From assembly GCA_038745535.1 (NCBI GenBank), contig JBCDLI010000010.1, positions 1-61,481 on the forward strand: 61,481 nucleotides of DNA. Reading direction: 5' to 3'. Shown in pieces: positions 60,641 through 61,481 of the stretch. A model generated the notes under the pieces. It had not been told where the DNA came from, ran no database searches, and saw only the letters and a list, made by a program, of their open reading frames with translations. Position 1 is the stretch's first letter, and each line of letters begins with the position of its first letter. The DNA is from JBCDLI01 sp038745535 (GTDB lineage: Bacteria; Pseudomonadota; Alphaproteobacteria; Rhizobiales; Rhizobiaceae). Position numbers and translations under genes: made by a program.

Positions 60641-61216
60641 ATGTTCGTGCGTACAAGCGTGTTTGTTAAACTGGCTATCGCTGCCTTGATCGGGCCGACA
60701 CTGGTTGCCTGCTCATCTTATGCGCCTGCACCACAGGCCTTTCACGAAGTTATCCAACAGCCCTACATTCTGGATGCCGGTGACGTCATACGGGTAACCG
60801 TGTTTGATCAGGGCGACCTCACAAACACGTATGCCGTCGATAAGTCAGGCTACATTTCCTTTCCCTTGGTTGGGTCGGTTGCAGCCCGCGGTAAAACATC
60901 TCCGCAGATGGAGGCAGCGCTCGCGCAGCGATTGCGGGAGGGTTTCCTTCGCGACCCAGATGTCTCCGTGGAAGTGGCCACATACCGCCCAGTCTTTATT
61001 ATGGGTGAAGTCGGTGCGAGCGGGCAATATACCTACGTCCCAGGCATGACAGTCCAAAACGCAATTGCTGCAGGAGGCGGTTTCACGCCACGGGCCTTCC
61101 AACGGAATGTCGACGTTACGCGGCAGATTAACGGTAACGTGCTCACGGGTCGTGTATTGCTGTCGGACCCGCTATTCCCCGGTGATACGATCTATGTTCG
61201 GGAGCGCTGGTTCTAA
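60641..61216 (+). CDS. Polysaccharide export lipoprotein, Wza-like
   Basis: A 191-residue outer-membrane export protein. A signal peptide ends in the lipobox LVAC (Cys24). The Poly_export domain has YILDAGDVIRVTVFDQGDLTNTY and SGYISFPLVGSV, followed by a SLBB domain (VFIMGEVGASGQYTYVPGMTV). It forms the export channel for a surface polysaccharide, together with the Wzc-like protein encoded divergently. Confidence 0.92.
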   Translation: MFVRTSVFVKLAIAALIGPTLVACSSYAPAPQAFHEVIQQPYILDAGDVIRVTVFDQGDLTNTYAVDKSGYISFPLVGSVAARGKTSPQMEAALAQRLREGFLRDPDVSVEVATYRPVFIMGEVGASGQYTYVPGMTVQNAIAAGGGFTPRAFQRNVDVTRQINGNVLTGRVLLSDPLFPGDTIYVRERWF

Positions 61217-61226
61217 GGAGCATAAC

Positions 61227-61481
61227 AGTGCGCATTTTGCACATTCTACGCGCTCCCATGGGCGGCGTCTTGCGCCACGTTCGCGATCTTTCACTGGCCC
61301 AGACAAACCTTGGCTATGACGTCGGCATCATATGCGACGTGCCAGGCACCGACGGCTACAACGAAGAAACGTTGACTATGTTGTCAGCCAATCTCGCGCT
61401 TGGTGTTCTACGCGTACCGATGAGCCGTTCGGTTGGGCTCGGCGATATTTCGACTATGCGGAAAGTGAGTTCGCTCATTGA
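61227..61481 (+). CDS. Glycosyltransferase, 5' part
   Basis: The window ends after 85 codons. A GTG start lies 8 bases after an AAGGAG site, directly downstream of the Wza-like gene. The product begins with RILHILRAPMGGVLRHVRDL and has DVGIICDVPG, the N-terminal Rossmann pattern of GT4-type glycosyltransferases. It presumably adds a sugar to the polysaccharide exported by its neighbours. Confidence 0.8.

Overview
The window comes from a chromosome of an alphaproteobacterium, most likely of the order Hyphomicrobiales (Rhizobiales). Three things point there: the cell-cycle pair divK-pleD, a perfect GTTC-N7-GTTC LexA box of the alphaproteobacterial type, and long stretches of gene order typical of that order (clpP-clpX-lon-hupB-tRNA; birA-rnj-mce-DUF1467-proS-lolC-lolD-dnaE; rplM-rpsI-argC; pyrB-pyrC-plsY-dprA-topA-rnr-rpmG-pleD-divK). 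GC content looks moderate. I see no insertion sequence, prophage or CRISPR array. Species cannot be fixed from the sequence alone.

Layout. 1-3.9 kb: end of a chorismate mutase gene, gatA, a small secreted protein, gatC, a TVP38-family membrane protein and ruvX. 3.85-4.5 kb: two small membrane proteins. 4.6-14.4 kb: pyrimidine synthesis (pyrB plus a dihydroorotase-like gene lacking metal ligands), plsY, dprA, topA, rnr, rpmG. 14.4-20.2 kb: pleD, divK, DUF3572, dinB, an SDR/LysR divergent pair and a YaiI-type protein. 20.2-27.3 kb: dnaE, an unannotated 28-codon membrane peptide behind a LexA box, lolD, lolC, proS. 27.3-27.7 kb: a gene-free stretch with a candidate small RNA and a strong terminator. 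27.7-38.4 kb: DUF1467, mce, rnj, birA, then very divergent NuoN-, NuoM- and NuoL-like proteins, two proteins carrying the helix-hairpin-helix tail found on rhizobial NuoE, and two unknown small proteins. 38.4-45 kb: tRNA-Asp, tRNA-Val, a penicillin-binding peptidase, hupB, lon, clpX, clpP. 45-51.3 kb: accessory metabolism (cytochrome P450, acyltransferase, DnaJ-domain protein, metY, CoA-binding protein, enoyl-CoA hydratase, thioesterase). 51.3-55.9 kb: rplM, rpsI, agmatinase, argC, ctaA, DUF2842. 55.9-61.5 kb: a surface-polysaccharide locus (deacetylase, FemAB/GNAT protein, Wzc/GumC-like and Wza-like proteins, start of a glycosyltransferase).

Two places deserve most attention. First, the slot between the tRNA genes and birA is where rhizobial genomes usually keep the full nuoA-N operon for respiratory complex I. 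Here only L-, M- and N-like genes remain; the L and M proteins have lost most of the charged residues needed for proton translocation, and the NuoE C-terminal domain persists as two free-standing proteins. The locus looks like an eroded or repurposed complex I. Second, just upstream of dnaE lies a 28-residue single-span membrane peptide with a good ribosome binding site and a perfect LexA box 37 bases upstream. This is the architecture of the SOS-induced division inhibitor SidA of Caulobacter.
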